Source of the DNA: an uncultured Clostridia bacterium
GTDB taxonomy: Bacteria; Bacillota; Clostridia; Saccharofermentanales; Saccharofermentanaceae
Reading direction: 5' to 3'
Assembly (NCBI GenBank): GCA_947303185.1
Contig: CAMYXF010000002.1
Span: 1-55,746 of the forward strand
DNA length: 55,746 bases
Numbering within the stretch: the first letter of the stretch is position 1; each line of letters begins with the position of its first letter. Below, piece by piece: positions 18,465-26,805 of the stretch. The notes under the pieces are model-generated. The model worked only from the letters and a program-made list of their open reading frames with translations, did no database searches and was not told the origin of the DNA. A program made the translations under genes and the position numbers.

Positions 18465-19315
18465 ACGTTTGTGAATCCTTTCTCGATTGCAAGTTCGGCA
18501 CGCTCTTTGTTCTTGCCGCCCTTAGCGATCTCAGCGTCGATAAATCCGGGGTTAGCCTTTAAGAATGCTGTCATGTAGTCAGCAGGGTTTTCGAGGAAGT
18601 GCATGATCATGTCCTTCTGGGCATCGTTGATGACGCCGTTTGCCTTTGCCTCATCGAAAAGTTCCTCGTTGATGCCTGTAAGAGCGTGAAGCTCTACGCC
18701 AAGGCCCTTAAGTACTTCCCTGCCGTTCTGGTGTCTGTCTACTACAGCAACAGTATCTGTGATGTCAGAACCAAGGCCTCTGATTACAGGAATCCAAGCT
18801 CTCTCATAAGATGAAGCCTCTGTGATGAGGTCAGCGATATGAAGGGCTTTCTTGCCCTTGAGGTCAACTTCCTTAACATCTGCTGCGGTACCGTCAATGC
18901 TCTCGGAATATACGGATGTCATATCCTTATAGATCGTGAGATGAGGCTTCTTCAAAAGGTATGCGGGCATCATGGAGAAGAAATAATCTCTTCTCTCACC
19001 GCCTGAGATGTAATCAAAATCAAGCTTAGAAGCTTCTTCAGCGAGCTTGTCTGATACCATCTTGAACGTACCGCCCTTGTTGTAGTAAGCGAGCATCATG
19101 TCGAAGATCTCTTCGGGAGCTGTAAGCTTGCTGTCAGCGATTGCCTTCTCGATTCTCTTGAGGACTTCGCCTGCAGCTGCTTCGTTTTCGAGCAGGAAGT
19201 GAGTATTGATGAAGAAAGGTCCGAGTCTTCCTGATGTATACCAGAAAGGCTGGTTCTCAGGTGCAACTCTGACTGCTTTTGTCTCAAACAATGCTTCAAT
19301 GATCTTATCTGCCAT
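18461..19315 (-). CDS. pyrE: Orotate phosphoribosyltransferase-like protein (long clade)
   Basis: Probably adds PRPP to orotate to give OMP, the fifth step of UMP synthesis. It has 284 residues, against about 210 for classical PyrE, because of a C-terminal helical extension (about 215-284). FWYTSGRLGPFFIN resembles the OPRT N-terminus and ISGGERRDYFFSMMPAYLLKKPH the OPRT ligand loop. The PRPP motif is divergent: HIADLITEASSYE in place of a DD-acid pair followed by TG. OPRT is the best fit, and the six other pyr genes lie just upstream without another pyrE, but another PRTase specificity is possible. AAGGAG precedes the ATG. It is separated from pyrD by a terminator and is therefore a separate unit. 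Confidence 0.72.
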   Translation of the reverse strand: MADKIIEALFETKAVRVAPENQPFWYTSGRLGPFFINTHFLLENEAAAGEVLKRIEKAIADSKLTAPEEIFDMMLAYYNKGGTFKMVSDKLAEEASKLDFDYISGGERRDYFFSMMPAYLLKKPHLTIYKDMTSVYSESIDGTAADVKEVDLKGKKALHIADLITEASSYERAWIPVIRGLGSDITDTVAVVDRHQNGREVLKGLGVELHALTGINEELFDEAKANGVINDAQKDMIMHFLENPADYMTAFLKANPGFIDAEIAKGGKNKERAELAIEKGFTNV

Positions 19316-19421
19316 AATCTATCTCCTTTTAAGTTCTCATATTTTCTATTCTAATTATTTTTCAAGATTTTACATAATAAAATCTGCATCTTTATTGAAT
19401 TAATTTACGACTTCTTCTCAA

Positions 19422-19532
19422 AATATGCGGCTAAACATGTGGCAGCAGCCGCACTTTTTACCTCATTTTTTTGCTTTCGGTCTAAAATGTGCGGCGATAT
19501 ATGCGGCATAGCCGCACATTTAGCCGCATATT
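19422..19532. repeat. Cluster of TGCGGC/GCCGCA inverted repeats between pyrD and pyrE
   Basis: Six GCGGC-type cores alternate in orientation. The outer arms AATATGCGGCTAAA (19422-19435) and TTTAGCCGCATATT (19519-19532) are a perfect 14-bp pair. Inside, AAATGTGCGGC (19485-19495) pairs with GCCGCACATTT (19511-19521), and ATATGCGGC (19499-19507) competes for the same right arms. Several alternative hairpins are thus possible. It lies between the pyrD terminator and the pyrE start; the core is not found elsewhere in the window. Confidence 0.85.
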
Positions 19533-19541
19533 ACAGCCTAT

Positions 19542-19574
19542 AAAAAAGTGCGTTGCTTAAGACAACACACTTTT
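19542..19574 (-). terminator. Terminator of the pyr operon
   Basis: Leftward, AAAAGTGTGTTG, loop TCTTAAG and CAACGCACTTTT form a 12-bp stem with one mismatch, followed by more Ts. It begins 7 bases after the pyrD stop and ends the pyrR-pyrD transcript. Confidence 0.85.
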
Positions 19575-19580
19575 CCCATC

Positions 19581-20501
19581 CTACCAGCGCTGCAAAGTGC
19601 CGGTAAGGTCTTTTAAGTTAAGTCCGTTTTCTTTGCAATACTTCTCAAGATCTTCAGTGATCTTAACAGGCAAAGCAGGATGAATGAGGCATGCCGTGCC
19701 GATTTCAACAGCTGAAGCGCCTGCGATCATGAACTCTGCAACATCCTGATAATCAGAGATGCCGCCGCATCCTATGATCGGAATATCAAGAACCTGGCTG
19801 CACTCAGCTACCATTCTGATGGCAACAGGCTTAACGGCAGGACCTGAATATCCGCCCGTATTATTTGTAAGGACAGGTCTTCTTGTCTTGATGTTGATCC
19901 TCATACCCATGAGAGTATTGATAAGAACAACTGCATCAGCTCCGCCCTCCTGTGCAGCAAGCGCGGTAGCTTTGATGTCTGTAACATTAGGTGTGAGCTT
20001 GATCCACAAAGGAAGATTCGTAAGAGCTCTCATCTTGGAAGTGATGAGCTTGATTGCTGCAGGATCGCTGCCGATCGTCATGCATCCTTCCTTAACGTTA
20101 GGGCATGACAGGTTGATCTCAAGAGCATCGATCTTATCCTTGTGTTCATTAAGCTTTGTTACCATGTCGATATAGTCTTCATAGCTGTGGCCTGCTACGT
20201 TAACGATAACAGCCGCACCTGAATTCTTCATGAAATCCAGGTCATTCTCGATGAAGTAATCGACACCGGGGTTCTGAAGTCCGACAGAGTTAAGCATTCC
20301 TGAATCGCATTCAGCGACTCTTACTCCGGGATTGCCTGCTCTGGGCTTAATGGTAAGACCCTTGGATGAAATACCGCCAAGGATCGAGAGGTCATAATAT
20401 TCAGCAAGTTCTCTTCCGAAATTGCATGTGCCTGAAGCAAGGATAATGGGGCTCTTGAGGCTTACATTACCTACGTTTACTGATAATGAACTACTCACCA
20501 T
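19581..20501 (-). CDS. pyrD: Dihydroorotate dehydrogenase B, catalytic (FMN) subunit
   Basis: Oxidises dihydroorotate to orotate in a PyrD2-PyrK2 complex that passes electrons to NAD+. The 306-residue protein has ASGTCNFGRE, GGISSKGLT, the active-site loop NLSCPNVKEGC (Cys as base, typical of the class 1B enzyme), LWIKLTPNV, INTLMGM, GGYSGPAVKP and IIGCGGI. The open frame extends upstream, but ATG at 20501 has a GGGAGGTGG ribosome site and overlaps the pyrK end by 7 bases. Class 1B is supported by the adjacent pyrK. Confidence 0.95.
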   Translation of the reverse strand: MVSSSLSVNVGNVSLKSPIILASGTCNFGRELAEYYDLSILGGISSKGLTIKPRAGNPGVRVAECDSGMLNSVGLQNPGVDYFIENDLDFMKNSGAAVIVNVAGHSYEDYIDMVTKLNEHKDKIDALEINLSCPNVKEGCMTIGSDPAAIKLITSKMRALTNLPLWIKLTPNVTDIKATALAAQEGGADAVVLINTLMGMRINIKTRRPVLTNNTGGYSGPAVKPVAIRMVAECSQVLDIPIIGCGGISDYQDVAEFMIAGASAVEIGTACLIHPALPVKITEDLEKYCKENGLNLKDLTGTLQRW

Positions 20502-21265
20502 ACCACCTCCCTGCTGTCGAAAACAGGACCGTCCTTGCAGCATCTGACGTTCTTAAATCCGTCAGGACCATCATCTTTTACCTTTACCGTGCAGCAAAGG
20601 CAGATTCCGGCACCGCATGCCATTCTCTGTTCCATTGAGACGAGGCACTTCATGCCCTTCTCACCTGCCCATGCACTTACAGCCTTCATCATCGGGATAG
20701 GACCGACGCAGCAGATAAGTGTTTTCGAAGGGTCAGAAATATCAATGGTATCAAGGCCTGCAATAACAGTACCCTTGATACCACAATCACCGCAATCGGT
20801 CGTGAGAATGTAAGACGGCTTGTTGAGAATTACCTGGGAGGCATTTCTGAATCCCTCGCAGACGATGACGTTCTTACCCATTGAAGTAAGTGTCTCGTAA
20901 GCGAAATTGATCGGGAAAACTCCCGTGCCGCCGCCTGTAAGGATAACGGTATTAAAACCGTCAAAATCAAAGCCTTTTCCCAAAGGTCCGAGACAGTCGA
21001 CCATGAGTCCGGGTTCGAACTGTGAGATCTCGGAGGTGCCCTTGCCTACGACTTTGACACCGATGTAAAAGATTCCTTTTTCTTTGTCTGTGCTTGCAAT
21101 TCCAAAAGGTCTCTTAAGAAATACAGTTCCTGCCGAAATATTGACGAACTGTCCGGGAACAGCGGTGTTTGAAATATCAGGACACTCAAATCCGAGAAAG
21201 CATGTGTCGCTGTTTAAAAATTCTTTTGAGACTAGTTTAATTCTATATTCTTTCTTAAGGTCCAT
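20495..21265 (-). CDS. pyrK: Dihydroorotate dehydrogenase B, electron-transfer subunit
   Basis: FAD/[2Fe-2S] subunit that carries electrons from PyrD to NAD+. The 256-residue protein shows the FAD-binding FLKRPFGIAS, the nucleotide-binding LTGGGTGVFP, CCVGPIPMMKAV and the C-terminal [2Fe-2S] cysteines in CGAGICLCCTVKV...CCKDGPVF. It starts 3 bases after pyrF and overlaps pyrD. Confidence 0.95.
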   Translation of the reverse strand: MDLKKEYRIKLVSKEFLNSDTCFLGFECPDISNTAVPGQFVNISAGTVFLKRPFGIASTDKEKGIFYIGVKVVGKGTSEISQFEPGLMVDCLGPLGKGFDFDGFNTVILTGGGTGVFPINFAYETLTSMGKNVIVCEGFRNASQVILNKPSYILTTDCGDCGIKGTVIAGLDTIDISDPSKTLICCVGPIPMMKAVSAWAGEKGMKCLVSMEQRMACGAGICLCCTVKVKDDGPDGFKNVRCCKDGPVFDSREVVW

Positions 21266-21268
21266 TAG

Positions 21269-22222
21269 TTATACGTACTTACGATTGTGTAATGCTGCGT
21301 TGAGCTTTGCCTTCATGTCTTCTGCTTCGAATCTTGCTGCCTTACCGAAGTCTTCAGGTCCGAAGTAATCGCTTCTTGCCTGCCATGCTGTCATGATGCT
21401 TCTGGAAGCGTTAACGATACCGCCCTTGCCGTATGCAGTAAAGCTTGCAACTGCTTCATCAGCACCGGCACCCTGTGCGCCGTAGCCGGGGATAAGCATG
21501 AATGCGTTAGGCATGATCTTTCTAAGGCCAACAGCCTGCTCAGGATATGTAGCTCCGATAACTGCGCCAACGGATGAGAAGCCTTCCTCACCGATCAAGT
21601 CCTCGCCCCACTCGGAAACCTTAGCAGCAACTGCCTCATAGAGCTTCTCGCCTGATGTGAGCTCAAGATCCTGGAAGTCGCCTGATGAAGGATTGGATGT
21701 CTTTACGAGGCAGAAGATACCCTTGCCATCGCGCTTACATACGTCGATAAAAGGCTTAACGCCATCGATACCGAGATAGCAGTTGACTGTGCATGCATCA
21801 AGTCCGCTCATCTCCATTGTGTCATTTAAGAGAATGTCTGTCTTACCGATGATTGCCTCAGCATAAGCTGTAGCTGTAGAGCCGATGTCATTTCTCTTGC
21901 AGTCGCCGATTACGAGCATGCCCTTCTTCTGGGCATATCTTGCTGTAAGAAGCATTGTCTTGATTGCATCGTAGCCGTACATCTCATAGTAAGCGTACTG
22001 AAGCTTAACAGCAGGAACGATGTCACATGTCTGGTCGATGATCTCTTTGTTGAAGAGCCAGATTGCTTTAGCCGTAGCTTTTGTAGGTTCTTCCGGGAAA
22101 AGTGTCTCTGCATAATCCTTGATATGCTGGGGAATGTAGTCGAGCTTTGTGTCGAGGCCTACAACCGTGGGGTTCTCGAGCTCGTCAATTCTTCTAACCA
22201 GGCTGTCAGCAAAGTTTCTCAT
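21269..22222 (-). CDS. pyrF: Orotidine 5'-phosphate decarboxylase (type 2)
   Basis: Decarboxylates OMP to UMP, the last step of the pathway. At 317 residues it is the long type 2 form, longer than the roughly 230-residue type 1. The catalytic Lys/Asp cluster is in IGDCKRNDIGST, preceded by NPTVVGLDTKLDYIP; the phosphate-binding end has PGYGAQGAGADE and NASRSIM. Its ATG overlaps pyrC by 17 bases. Confidence 0.95.
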   Translation of the reverse strand: MRNFADSLVRRIDELENPTVVGLDTKLDYIPQHIKDYAETLFPEEPTKATAKAIWLFNKEIIDQTCDIVPAVKLQYAYYEMYGYDAIKTMLLTARYAQKKGMLVIGDCKRNDIGSTATAYAEAIIGKTDILLNDTMEMSGLDACTVNCYLGIDGVKPFIDVCKRDGKGIFCLVKTSNPSSGDFQDLELTSGEKLYEAVAAKVSEWGEDLIGEEGFSSVGAVIGATYPEQAVGLRKIMPNAFMLIPGYGAQGAGADEAVASFTAYGKGGIVNASRSIMTAWQARSDYFGPEDFGKAARFEAEDMKAKLNAALHNRKYV

Positions 22223-23465
22223 ATGTGATCTTTCCTCCCATTACAGTAAGTATTGTTTCACCGTAGAGCTTGTAGCCGTCGTACGGTGTGTTTCTTGATT
22301 TTGAAAGCATCTTATCCTTCTCGAAAACGAATTCGTTGTCGAGGTCAAAGACCGCGAGATCTGCATCATCGCCAACGTTCATGCCGCCTCTTCCGAGCTT
22401 TAAGATATTGGAAGGAGCGAAGCACATCAGTTCGATGAGCTTTTCGAGGGTGATCTCACCTGTTTTTACAAGATAAGTGTACCCCAAAGCGAAGGCAGTC
22501 TCAAACCCTAATATACCATTCAAAGCGACAGAAAATTCACAAACTTTCTCGTCAGCATGATGAGGCGCATTATCTGTGGCGATCGCGTCGATCGTTCCGT
22601 CCTTGATTCCTTCAATGATTGCCTCAAGGTGATCCTTTGTTCTGAGCGGCGGATGCATCTTGAAATTCGTGTCGTATGTAGCGCACATATCATCTGTAAG
22701 TGTGAAGTAATGAGGGCATGTCTCGCATGTAACCTTTACTCCCCTGGATTTAGCATCCCTTATCATGCGGACGCCGCCCTTTGTGCTGACGTGGCAGATA
22801 TGTACCGGGATATCCAGATATTCGGACAGGATGATGTCTCTTGCGATCATGATATCCTCAGATGCCGTAGGGATTCCTCTGATACCGATAGATGTTGATA
22901 CGGTGCCCTCGTTCATAGCGCCTTCTGAAAGGCTCTTATCCTCGCAGTGGTTAAGTACGGGAAGGTCGAAGTCTGAAGCATATTCAAGGACTTTTCTCAT
23001 GATTCCGGCATTCTTGATCGGATGTCCGTCATCAGATACTGCTACGATTCCTGCTTCCTTCATGAGTCCCATCTCTGAGATGAGCTCACCATCGATGCCC
23101 TTTGTTGCCGCACCGATGGGATATACACGGCAGTTATCAGCTTCTTTAGCCTTCTTAATGATTCCGTTGATTACAGCAGCGTTGTCAGCTACGGGATTTG
23201 TGTTAGGCATCGGGCAGATTGATGTATAGCCGCCCTTAGCAGCAGAAGCTGTACCAGTAGCGATTGTTTCCTTATATTCTCCACCGGGTTCTCTTAAGTG
23301 GCAGTGCATGTCTACAAGTCCGGGTGTAACAGTAGCACCCTTAAGGTCGATTACTCTGTCTGCCTTATCTTCAGCGAACTCAGCAGCAAACTTGCCGTCT
23401 TCAATGTAGATCTTATTGATCTTCTCGTCGTTATATACTTTGCAGTTGGTTAATATGATTCTCAC
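22206..23465 (-). CDS. pyrC: Dihydroorotase
   Basis: Zinc enzyme cyclising carbamoyl-aspartate to dihydroorotate. The 419-residue protein is the class I, Bacillus-like form: VDMHCHLREPGGEYKE (metal His pair), LNHCEDKSLSEGA, HICHVSTKGG, KVTCETCPHYF and the catalytic ATDNAPHH. The start is GTG at 23465, overlapping the pyrB TGA by four bases (GTGA), which fixes the start. Confidence 0.96.
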   Translation of the reverse strand: MRIILTNCKVYNDEKINKIYIEDGKFAAEFAEDKADRVIDLKGATVTPGLVDMHCHLREPGGEYKETIATGTASAAKGGYTSICPMPNTNPVADNAAVINGIIKKAKEADNCRVYPIGAATKGIDGELISEMGLMKEAGIVAVSDDGHPIKNAGIMRKVLEYASDFDLPVLNHCEDKSLSEGAMNEGTVSTSIGIRGIPTASEDIMIARDIILSEYLDIPVHICHVSTKGGVRMIRDAKSRGVKVTCETCPHYFTLTDDMCATYDTNFKMHPPLRTKDHLEAIIEGIKDGTIDAIATDNAPHHADEKVCEFSVALNGILGFETAFALGYTYLVKTGEITLEKLIELMCFAPSNILKLGRGGMNVGDDADLAVFDLDNEFVFEKDKMLSKSRNTPYDGYKLYGETILTVMGGKITYEKLC

Positions 23466-24391
23466 AGTTGGTTCCTCCTTGCCATGAGCAGGTAGAGAAC
23501 AGCCATTCTGACTGCTACGCCGTTTGTAACCTGTTCATTGATTACCGACTGGTCGCAGTCGTAAACTGCCGTCGGAAGCTCTACTCCGTGGTTGCACGGA
23601 CCCGGGTGCATCAGGAATGCGTCGGGCTTAGCAAGTGCAAGCATCTCAGGTGTTATCGCATAGAACTTTGCGTACTCTGCAATCGACGGGAAGAGTGATT
23701 TCTGCTGGCGCTCGAGCTGTACACGAAGGCCCATGACAGCATCTGCATCCTTTACGCAGTCTGCAACGCTGTCTGCGATCCTTACGCCCATATTCTCGAT
23801 TCCTACAGGCATCATGGTCTTAGGTCCGTATACGCTTACCTGTGCGCCAAGCTTTGTAAGACCGATTGCGTTGGATCTTACTACTCTTGAGTGGTAGATA
23901 TCGCCGCAGATCGCGATCTTCTTGCCTTCGAAAGTATCGAATCTCTCATACATCGTGAGCATGTCGAGCAAAGCCTGTGTAGGATGCTCGTTCATTCCGT
24001 CACCTGCGTTTACGACAGATGCCTTAAGGTAAGGCGCAATAAAATGAGGCGCACCTGACTGGTTGTGCCTCATAATTATGATGTCCGTACCCATCATGTC
24101 GATCGTTCTAGCAGTATCAAGGAGTGACTCACCCTTGTTTACTGAGCTTCCTGAAGTTGAGATATTTGCTGAAGCTGATCCCATGTACTTCGAAGCAAGC
24201 TCAAAAGAAAGTCTTGTTCTTGTTGAATTCTCATAGAAAAGCGTTACAACCGACTTGCCCTGAAGATGAGATGTCTTCTTGTTGGCAGACGATATAACGA
24301 GCTTCATAGTCTTAGCTGTGTCTAAGATCTCCATGATCTCATCTGCGGTAAGTTGCTTCATACCGAGGAGATCTTTGCTCTTAAGTCCCAT
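23462..24391 (-). CDS. pyrB: Aspartate carbamoyltransferase catalytic subunit
   Basis: First committed step of pyrimidine synthesis: carbamoyl phosphate + aspartate. The 309-residue protein has the carbamoyl-phosphate loop STRTRLSFE, MRHNQSGAPHF, HPTQALLDMLT and MHPGPCNHGVE. No regulatory PyrI gene is adjacent, as usual for this phylum. Its ATG overlaps the pyrR stop by one base (TAATG). Confidence 0.96.
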   Translation of the reverse strand: MGLKSKDLLGMKQLTADEIMEILDTAKTMKLVISSANKKTSHLQGKSVVTLFYENSTRTRLSFELASKYMGSASANISTSGSSVNKGESLLDTARTIDMMGTDIIIMRHNQSGAPHFIAPYLKASVVNAGDGMNEHPTQALLDMLTMYERFDTFEGKKIAICGDIYHSRVVRSNAIGLTKLGAQVSVYGPKTMMPVGIENMGVRIADSVADCVKDADAVMGLRVQLERQQKSLFPSIAEYAKFYAITPEMLALAKPDAFLMHPGPCNHGVELPTAVYDCDQSVINEQVTNGVAVRMAVLYLLMARRNQL

Positions 24392-24942
24392 TATCCTTCT
24401 TCCTCCTTAAGCAGTATTACGCGGTCCTGACCGTCAACTTCCTTTACTTCAACGTCAATGTGCTCGGTAATTGCGGTAGGCACGTTCTTTCCTACATAAT
24501 CAGCTCTGAACGGCAGCTGTCTGTGGCCTCTGTCGATCAGTATTGCAAGCTGGATGTTTGCAGGTCTTCCCATATCGAAAATGTTCTCTATGGCAGCCCT
24601 TGTCGTTCTGCCCGTAAAGAGAACATCATCTACAAGGATTATCTTCTTATCGTTTACATCAAAGGGAATGTCCGTGCCGTTTACGACAGGATGTGCAGAG
24701 AGCATTGAGAGGTCATCTCTGTAGAAAGTGATGTCGAGGATACCCATCGGCACCTTAACTCCTTCGATCTCCTCAAGGAGAGCACGAAGTCTCATTGCAA
24801 GAGGCACGCCTCTTTTCTGGATTCCGATGATAGCTACGTTCTCAAGTCCGTCGTTGTGTTCAATTATCTCATGGGAGATTCTGATAAGCGCACGGGAGAT
24901 AGCAGCTTCATCCATCAGTTCATGACCGGGAATTAAGACCAT
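24391..24942 (-). CDS. pyrR: PyrR: pyrimidine operon attenuator protein / uracil phosphoribosyltransferase
   Basis: UMP-dependent RNA-binding regulator of pyr operons, with uracil phosphoribosyltransferase activity in Bacillus. The 183-residue protein has IGIQKRGVPLAMRL, DITFYRDDLS, the PRPP motif IILVDDVLFTGRTTRAA and ILIDRGHRQLPFRADYVGKN, all diagnostic for PyrR. The frame is open upstream of 24942, but this ATG is preceded by AAGGAG and seven Ts and gives the family start (IPGHELMDEAAISRAL). It is the first gene of the operon and its own leader holds a matching PyrR site. Confidence 0.96.
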   Translation of the reverse strand: MVLIPGHELMDEAAISRALIRISHEIIEHNDGLENVAIIGIQKRGVPLAMRLRALLEEIEGVKVPMGILDITFYRDDLSMLSAHPVVNGTDIPFDVNDKKIILVDDVLFTGRTTRAAIENIFDMGRPANIQLAILIDRGHRQLPFRADYVGKNVPTAITEHIDVEVKEVDGQDRVILLKEEEG

Positions 24943-25050
24943 AAAAAAACTCCTTCCGCATAGAATATGGCTATGAGCCATCCGTCCGGCAGAAAGGAAT
25001 CCGTAAATACAAGTATATTAACAGCCACTTACGGCCTCGCCGGACCGTTT
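24943..25050 (-). promoter_or_regulatory. PyrR-responsive attenuator leader
   Basis: Reading leftward: a PyrR binding loop GGTCCGGCGAGGCC (25046-25033) fits the known consensus ARUCCNGNGAGGYU, inside an ACGG/CCGT stem. Downstream, ATTCCTT (25000-24994) pairs with AAGGAGT (24955-24949), enclosing ATGGCT/AGCCAT, and seven Ts follow (24949-24943): an intrinsic terminator. GTCCGGC (25045-25039) is perfectly complementary to GCCGGAC (24990-24984), giving an antiterminator that excludes both other folds. The terminator's 3' arm is also the pyrR ribosome site, so the hairpin could block translation as well. Confidence 0.88.
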
Positions 25051-25067
25051 AAAGTTTTGCTGTAAGA

Positions 25068-25096
25068 ATTTTATATTTTATGAGGTCTAAAAGCAA
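25068..25096 (-). promoter_or_regulatory. Probable pyr operon promoter
   Basis: Leftward -35 TTGCTT (25096-25091), 17-base spacer, -10 TAAAAT (25073-25068). Transcription would start about 15 bases before the PyrR binding loop, as expected for an attenuated leader. Confidence 0.6.
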
Positions 25097-25158
25097 TATT
25101 GAAATTGCGGTAAAAAAGTATTCCATAATGTAATTATTTAAGTTGCGAAAAACCAATC

Positions 25159-25263
25159 TGTTCGGCAATTGTTCGGCACAGCCTAACAAATATCGTAACA
25201 AACAGCAAAAATATCTAAATAATTAGGCAAAATGTTCGGCCCTGCCGAACAAATGTCGTAACA
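25159..25263. repeat. TGTTCGGC inverted-repeat pair, 63 bp apart
   Basis: Two 31-base copies, 25170-25200 and 25233-25263, differ at five positions. Each is a hairpin: TGTTCGGC-GCCTAACA or TGTTCGGC-GCCGAACA, followed by AAATATCGTAACA or AAATGTCGTAACA. A further half-site TGTTCGGC lies at 25159-25166. This lies within the 391-base gene-free region between pyrR and the surface-protein gene, upstream of the pyr promoter. Confidence 0.85.
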
Positions 25264-25278
25264 TATAAAAAGACAAAT

Positions 25279-25308
25279 AAAAAAGGGTATCCCTAATTTG
25301 AGATACCC
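25279..25308 (-). terminator. Terminator of the surface-protein gene
   Basis: GGGTATC (25285-25291) pairs with GATACCC (25302-25308); leftward the stem is followed by six Ts. It lies 26 bases after the stop codon. Confidence 0.85.
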
Positions 25309-25333
25309 CACATAATCTAAGTAATGAATCTAA

Positions 25334-26719
25334 TTAAGATTCTTTCTTAGCCAAACGCTTGTTTACTACAAATCCGGCAGCAGCAAGAACAACCATAGCA
25401 ATACCAACATAAGCTGCAGCACTTACTGATTCACCTGAAGCAGGAACATCTGCCGCATCCTTGATTGTAATAACGAGGTCCATAGTAACGCCGTTATCGA
25501 ATTTAACTGTCAACTTATGTTCTCCGACTGACAATGTCTTAAGAAAATCAGGAATGATCTCAATGATCAAACTACCTTTGCTTGTCTTAACAGCACCCTC
25601 AGGGAACTCTTCACCGTCGATCAAAAGGACTTCGCCTGCACTAAGGAACAGTTCATAAGCATAATCTTCATAGCCTTCCTGTTTGATCCTTATCGTAAGA
25701 CCTGAATCACTGTTTGTTAACCAAACAATTCCATCAGCTCCGTCCACAACGGTAAAATGCAGACCGATTATTTCACTGGCAGCCCAAAAAGACTCAATCA
25801 AAGCATGATTAGCATCCAAGACTTCTTCTAACATAGGAGAATCCATATCCAATACTTTTTTACCATTATCAAGATTTTCATTCATTTCGGAAATTAATTC
25901 TTCGGAAAGATAATCAGGGTAATTATCCAAAAGGAATTGTACCGCTTCAACAGAATCGGCAAGATCCAATAACTCGACAACAAATCTGCAAGCATTGAGC
26001 TTTTTAACAAGCTCTTCACTGATCATCTCTTTCTGTTTATCAGTTAAGCTATAATAAGCATAGTAGGCATCGTAAACATCACCATAATCAGCATAAACAA
26101 CATCTTCCGGATCATGAAGATCATTGATCATTTTGATCACAGCTTCAACTTCTTTAGCCTGTTCTTCAGCTTTTAACTCCTCGAGTTTCTTTTCGGCTGC
26201 AACCAATTTATCGTAATTGCTAACTCTTGACTGAACACCATAAGCACCAAGTTTATTATAAGCCTCACGCGCTGCTGCAACATCATCAGCATTTTCAAGA
26301 GTTAAATCTTCAGGAATAGCATTAATTAAATTCTCAACTTCTTTTACTGCAGCCTCCAAAAGCGAAGGACGTTTTTCATTATATTCGTATAAAAAAGCTA
26401 TTACATCATATAGTTCATCAAAGCCTAATGCTTTAGCCACAGAACTCATTCCTGCCTCATCTAATTCATTAAAAGCTTCAGCAGCTTGTCCGACTGCTTC
26501 GTAATCATCAAGTGTAACCTCGTCTATAGAAGGCAAAGCCTCGATCATATCGATAACATCCTGAACATCTTCAGGAAGCTCCATAACCTCACCAATTTCG
26601 CCAACATTTTGACCTGTGCCGTCATCTGTAGCGGCAAAAACCGTCATACCGGGAACAAAGCTAACCATCATCGAGACAGAAAGAACCATTCCAAGCGCCT
26701 TACCCATAAATCGCTTCAT
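25334..26719 (-). CDS. Secreted helical surface protein with sortase-like C-terminal anchor
   Basis: A 461-residue extracellular protein of unknown function. It starts with a signal peptide (KRFMGKALGMVLSVSMMVSFVPGMTVFA, cleavage about residue 30). The middle (about 40-270) holds three loosely repeated helical units of the pattern V..I..LP..LT..D...V..A...Y..L. A beta-rich segment (about 300-420) with AGEVLLIDGEEFPEGAVKTSKGSLIIEI follows. The end reads VPASGES, a hydrophobic helix, then KRLAKKES: the layout of a sortase signal, with the LPxTG box degenerate. Strong AAGGAG ribosome site. No sortase is seen nearby; simple membrane anchoring is an alternative. Confidence 0.8.
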   Translation of the reverse strand: MKRFMGKALGMVLSVSMMVSFVPGMTVFAATDDGTGQNVGEIGEVMELPEDVQDVIDMIEALPSIDEVTLDDYEAVGQAAEAFNELDEAGMSSVAKALGFDELYDVIAFLYEYNEKRPSLLEAAVKEVENLINAIPEDLTLENADDVAAAREAYNKLGAYGVQSRVSNYDKLVAAEKKLEELKAEEQAKEVEAVIKMINDLHDPEDVVYADYGDVYDAYYAYYSLTDKQKEMISEELVKKLNACRFVVELLDLADSVEAVQFLLDNYPDYLSEELISEMNENLDNGKKVLDMDSPMLEEVLDANHALIESFWAASEIIGLHFTVVDGADGIVWLTNSDSGLTIRIKQEGYEDYAYELFLSAGEVLLIDGEEFPEGAVKTSKGSLIIEIIPDFLKTLSVGEHKLTVKFDNGVTMDLVITIKDAADVPASGESVSAAAYVGIAMVVLAAAGFVVNKRLAKKES

Positions 26720-26805
26720 ATAGTATCTCCTTATATATCAAAAAGTTGTTAGTATTTTACCTCACAAATAAATTAAAATAAATTGATTTTTGCCAATTTA
26801 AAGAT

